Positions 18,308 to 21,965 of a DNA stretch of 21,965 nt are shown here, one piece after another. Source of the stretch: Priapulus caudatus (lineage: Eukaryota; Priapulida; Priapulimorpha; Priapulimorphida; Priapulidae); contig NW_014577331.1 in NCBI RefSeq assembly GCF_000485595.1, positions 224,061-246,025 of the forward strand. Direction: 5' to 3'. The notes below the pieces were generated by a model. It worked only from the letters and a program-made list of their open reading frames with translations. It was not told where the DNA came from and did no database searches. Within the stretch, counting starts at the first letter, position 1; each line of letters starts with the position of its first letter. A program made the translations under genes and the position numbers.

Positions 18308-21300
18308 TCATGGTCATATATTAGTTTGTGGTTTAATGTCATTTAGGTTAGGGTTAGGGTTAGGGTTAGGGTTAGGGTTAGTGTTAGGGTTAGGGTTAGG
18401 ATTATCAATCATTAATCATTAATGATATCAAAGTTGGGAACACTCCTAATGGAGCGTTAGCCGAAAATGCAATGTAATTGGTGTAGATCATGTCATGTGT
18501 CATTAAAAAGCTAACACTGCCCACTGAAAATCAATGTTGCCCACTGGTGCCAATAGTGCTGTCACCTAGGAAAAAAAGTTTCCCACCACGGATGGCCAGT
18601 GCAGTGTGCGACAAAAAAAGGTTTCAACCAGTGGAAGAGGATAGTAGATCAGATCTGGTTAAAGATAAATATAGCATAAACACGCAGAATGTGATAAAAA
18701 ATAATTGTCTACGTGATTTCCTATGCCGATCAGTCACACTACCATTGAGTGATTTTTCTGATAAGACCACATTTCACCCGATGTGGCAAGATTTCTCAAA
18801 TACATTGCATATACATTTGAGTTCATCTTTCTAGATTGTGATTACGTATCGGAAAAAAACAATTAGGGATGAGGATGATTGACCAATTAGATAAGCATTC
18901 GAGTCTGTGTTTATTGAATTATACAAAACAAATCATAAGTACACTAAGGCTAGTGTGTCGCATGACCCAATTATACTCCTAATACTTATATATTAATGCC
19001 TGTTGTTGGGAGCACTATGCTCTCATAGTGCCCCTAACAACAGGCATTAATGTTTTTAGTGCATCACATAACTTTGCAATCTACTCGGCAAATATGAAGT
19101 GAATAAGACAAAGTTTCTTAAACAAACAATTTCAATTTGTATTAAACTGTCTATGTCACGAATTTCTAGCACCAGCAAGTAGTATATTTGTGTGTTATTT
19201 GTACAAAATAAAGTGTTTCTGTTTACTTTTCATGCTTATATACCTTCTTTATACTCCCTAATTTGCCGGTGCATTCGATGTAACAAAACGCTCGACACAA
19301 ACACAACCGCCATTAATTCGAAACTCTTGCGTGGCGCCCAGACGCAGGAGATTCGTGACGTAAACACAATGAGTTATAATAACAATGCGTCGCGCAAGCA
19401 ATAGTGCCCGCTCAGACGGGCACTATATATTGCTTCATAGTACCTGCGACGTTATCCAATGGAATTTCAACGATTTATCACGTGATGCACTAATATTATT
19501 TATTCCTCATTTTACCTATAGGAAAACGATTATTGCCTGGCCGTCTGCCTGTGGACCTTAAAGATTCATGTTATCCCAAAAGTCAGATAATATATAACAC
19601 ATATACATGCGTTTTTGTGTATACCTTTATAAACTTAAACAGCATGACTTTAAGCCTTGCTTTAACCACATTCACAAAAATCTTATATTTCATCTGTGCA
19701 CAGATAACGAGACGTGATTCTTATTGCTAAATAAATACCGTGCATAAAATAAAGGCATTAAATCGATGTATACTGTCCATACATAAAACTTCAAAGCCAG
19801 GAATAGTTTTTTGTACCTGCAGTTGTCCATATGGTTGGAGGAGATTGCTAGCTGCCACCTGGTACAGCATACCATCATCATTTGCCATCTCAATGTAAAG
19901 CTGAGGGGACGTCACAGAAGATTTTAAATTTATCCTCACTGGTGCAACATTGTATCCATCATTCCGAACAGCTACAGATGATGGATGTTTATCCTGGATT
20001 TACATCAAAAGTTAAAAAACGTGAGTAAAAATTGGGATGCATAAAAAATCATCTAGCAGTCTCATAATGCATCATGTTGACAAAATAATACTATACAGTA
20101 TTCTACAGTACACATTAATTGCGAACTAATTGAAATTCCTCATAGACTACATACGTTTCATCAACAGTACCGCTATGCAGACATACTATAGCATATATAG
20201 ACACTACTATAACTAAAGGATGACCTGCTAGCATACTACCAAATATCCACTCTGACACGCTTTCTTTTTTAGTTATATATAAATGCAATATCACTGGTAG
20301 ACTAACATTTGGTGTGAGACTAAGATGTCCCAGTGCATAACCATCAAATGCAGACTGAACATCCGTAGGTGGAGGCACAAAGTGCATGTCGACCATGACC
20401 TTGCCTTTGGCTGGCACAACCTGTATGAGACTGAATGTCATTAAGAGCAAAAGGAATAATTCCTCTCGCATTTTCCTAGAAAGATGAAAATTAACAGATA
20501 TACTAGAAGTGTTATTAATCACTTCAATATAAACATAGATTACAAATAATTCATTATGAATTATATTTAGAGTTATTTTTCATGCACAATTAATTGTTCT
20601 AATGCTGAACATACCATCTGCTTAGGGACAATCTTGAACAGACCATTTGACTTTACGCCCTCATGCTCTTGAATTTTAACACTAATGAGTTTTGAAATAT
20701 CTACAGCTTCTTCATCAGAGGCTTCTTCATCAGCATTTATCAGTGGGAAGGGGTCACCGATAATGACAAGCACATCCAACAGTTGTTCATCACTCTGATT
20801 TATCTCAAAGGTTTGCCAATCAATTCTTATGTCTGAAAATGGGAAATTATGCAGGATGAACCAATTGAAATACAGCAGCAACAAGATAACCAATGACCAT
20901 AATCTACAAATAACTGGTTTGCTTGTATAAGGTGCATATCAGTTAATGGGTTTGCTATTTCACTAAATAGATGTAATTTCACTGCATATAGCTTTGTGTT
21001 TTACTTCACTTATCTTACAATAACAGTGTCAAACATGATTGCCGAGATTTATCCACAAAATAATGTATAAACCAAATATAAGACACATGTCGACATTCTG
21101 TTAAGCATTTGCCACAATATACTGTGACAACATTTTCATATGAATCAGTTATAAACAATACACTTGTTATTCATGTTAAATTGTTTAATACCAGTAGGAC
21201 TTGGGTTGTTCAGTCTCATGCGTCTCACTGCAATTGGACCACCACTGGGATGGCTTCCAAAGTGCAAGGTTGAAGTCCTAGTTAGACCAACCATTTGAAA

Positions 21301-21363
21301 GAACAAAGGGTTTCCTATCACAGTTGCCTTGATGTGTACCTTAACTGGGTTTAGCTCACCAAC
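15701..21363 (-). CDS. DLEC1: DLEC1/CFAP81-like ciliary protein, last nine coding exons (5' partial)
   Basis: On the minus strand the exons are 21363-21192, 20832-20615, 20420-20307, 19993-19817, 18130-17960, 17586-17455, 16731-16575, 16151-16037 and 15830-15701. All junctions are GT/AG, phases match throughout, and the result is 461 residues plus TAA. Landmarks fit what I recall of the DLEC1 C-terminus: 'LNNPSPTDIRIDW', a 'DPFPL' motif, an acidic 'DEEASDEEAVD' stretch, 'KLISVKIQEHEGV', 'IVPKQM' then 'VVPAKGK', 'GYALGHLSL', 'LPLRAIVSLPTL', 'LDFGTVVVG', 'AFRMSPHEGRLEA' and 'GKGSYDE' near the end. DLEC1 family proteins are built of Ig-like ASH/MSP-type beta domains and act in cilia or flagella; human DLEC1 is known as a tumour-suppressor candidate. 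Exons 17586-17455, 16151-16037 and 15830-15701 were found by extending the frame and phase. The acceptor at 16731 (GGGAAG) is weak. HYDIN-type relatives share the fold but not these ordered motifs. Confidence 0.82.
17716..17895. mobile_element. Hairpin element 1: 53-bp inverted repeats enclosing (CCCTAA)n, 10-bp flanking duplication
   Basis: The left arm 17731-17783 and right arm 17827-17878 are inverted repeats differing by one substitution and one single-base indel. They include TTGACCTCGCTCGTTTAGCT and its complement. The 43-base loop is (CCCTAA)n with two variant units. CAAATTATAG occurs on both sides (17716-17725 and 17886-17895), consistent with a 10-bp target-site duplication around an insertion of 17726-17885. 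It lies in the DLEC1-like intron between exons 17960-18130 and 17455-17586. No protein is encoded, so it is MITE-like. Confidence 0.75.
18217..18452. mobile_element. Hairpin element 2: 36-bp inverted repeats enclosing (TA)n and (TTAGGG)n
   Basis: CCATTAGGAGTGTTCCCAAC (18217-18236) continues to TTTAATGTCATTAATG (to 18252), and its reverse complement with two mismatches occupies about 18417-18452. Inside lie a (TA)n tract (about 18263-18305), a GGTCATGGTCAT word, and about ten TTAGGG units with one variant (18343-18402). It sits in the DLEC1-like intron immediately upstream, in gene order, of exon 18130-17960. No target duplication is obvious. Its arm sequence is unrelated to hairpin element 1. 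Confidence 0.7.
18992..19051. repeat. Perfectly spaced 28-bp hairpin
   Basis: ATTAATGCCTGTTGTTGGGA followed by GCACTATG (18992-19019) pairs with 19024-19051 with two mismatches and a 4-base loop. On the DNA level it is a near-perfect cruciform or hairpin of 60 bases in a DLEC1-like intron. It could be a miniature palindromic element or a structured RNA precursor. There is no evidence of transcription beyond the host intron. Confidence 0.7.
19056..19491. mobile_element. Possible short-TIR element with internal hairpin
   Basis: TTAGTGCATCAC at 19056-19067 is matched by its exact complement GTGATGCACTAA at about 19480-19491. The interval holds a small hairpin, GTGCCCG / CGGGCAC with flanking AGCAATA / TATATTGCT (about 19396-19434). 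It abuts the hairpin 18992-19051, so the two may be parts of one composite. No target duplication is seen, and 12 bp of inversion over 430 bp is modest evidence. Confidence 0.35.
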
Positions 21364-21593
21364 CTGAAATTTGTTTCATGTCAGTTATCCATTCACCTTG
21401 AAATTCCTTAGTAACCCTTTAAAATATATAGTCTAAAAAATGTATTAACCAAGTCCACTGTATGCATTTATATTTCACGTTTTGTGCATGACATGGCTAA
21501 CATTGTTATTATCAACAAGCAATGTAACTAATGAGAAGTTGGCAGGACATGCATGTAGAGCATTAAATATGCACACTGCATCGTTACGATTCT

Positions 21594-21755
21594 AGGACAA
21601 CTACCCCCTGGACAATTACCCACCGGACAATTACCCCCCGGACAATTACCCACCAGGACAATTACCCACCCGGACAATTACCCACCCGGACAATTACCCA
21701 CCAGGACAATTACCCACCAGGACAGTTACCCACCAGGACAATTACCCACCAGGAC
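21594..21755 (+). repeat. GGACAATTACCCACC minisatellite, about 10 units
   Basis: Units of 15-17 bases follow the pattern (A/C)GGACAATTACCCACC with minor variants (ACTACCCCCT, AGTTACCC, ACCCCCC). The array ends in CCTAACCTAACC, a short telomere-like string. It lies upstream of the first visible DLEC1-like exon, presumably in an intron. Confidence 0.9.
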
Positions 21756-21837
21756 CTAACCTAACCTTCCAATAAGAGAAAAATTTCCCCTTCCGTTTTC
21801 TACGGCACGTGCCAAACGTACAGTTGTCAAATTTGGC

Positions 21838-21965
21838 ATGTGCGTGCATGTATGTATGCATGTATAAATGTATGTATGCATGTATAAATGTATGTACGTG
21901 TGTTTGTGTGTGTGTGTGTTTGTTCGTTTGTGTGTGTATGTGTGTGCATGTGTGTGCATGTGTGT
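21838..21965 (+). repeat. ATGT/TG microsatellite, runs off the window
   Basis: GCATGTATGTATGCATGTAT-type words with an internal 24-base duplication pass into TGTGTGTG and GTGTGCATGTGTG repeats at the window end. The minus-strand frame rich in His/Thr is a composition artefact. Confidence 0.85.

Noticed and set aside
18490-18834. 114-codon frame on the + strand inside a DLEC1-like intron
   Set aside because: Unfamiliar sequence with no motif; it lies antisense in an intron between hairpin elements and is most simply chance.

Overview
This window is animal nuclear DNA. It has intron-split genes with GT/AG junctions, large AT-rich intergenic stretches, many microsatellites and several palindromic non-coding repeats. 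Three genes are supportable: the 3' exon of a divergent ionotropic glutamate-type (IR-like) receptor at the left edge (+), a complete five-exon secreted collagen-plus-C1q-domain protein (+, 13347-15360), and the last nine coding exons of a DLEC1/CFAP81-type ciliary protein (-, 21363 down to 15701). IR-like receptors point to a protostome, and short tracts of (TTAGGG)n, the general metazoan telomere unit, argue weakly against an insect. A marine or aquatic non-insect invertebrate is my best guess. I cannot name the species.

Layout. 1-640: receptor 3' end and 3' flank, including a diverged 197-bp-spaced duplication. 640-5900: no recognisable gene; it holds a TATAGGA-rich degenerate stretch (about 3430-3980), a purine-rich tract and scattered short repeats. 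5943-6640: a rearranged copy of a repeat that recurs at 8345-11325. 6770-7330: CA-rich cryptically simple DNA. 7770-8290: a CG-rich stretch with repeated GGCGATTATAAATTGCC-type motifs. 8345-11325: a very large imperfect palindrome with arms of about 1.3-1.5 kb around a centre near 10010, best read as a non-autonomous foldback-type element. 11390-11680: another repeat family, in a 146-bp tandem pair. 12670-13165: CA/CG dinucleotide DNA just upstream of the C1q gene.

The C1q gene and the DLEC1-like gene converge. Their stop codons are about 340 bp apart and each has an AATAAA facing the other. The DLEC1-like reading frame was joined by hand across nine exons. All phases close without a frameshift and give 461 residues plus a stop. 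Four of these exons are short enough, or so split, that simple ORF searching misses or mangles them. The introns around one exon (17960-18130) contain two unrelated hairpin elements. Each has near-perfect terminal inverted repeats enclosing telomere-type (TTAGGG)n DNA, and one is flanked by a 10-bp direct repeat that looks like a target-site duplication. This pair and the giant foldback element are the most unusual things in the window.

The three genes have no evident joint function: a chemosensory-type channel, a secreted oligomeric C1q protein, and an axonemal/ciliary protein. All homology calls come from recognising motifs by eye. No alignment or database search was run.
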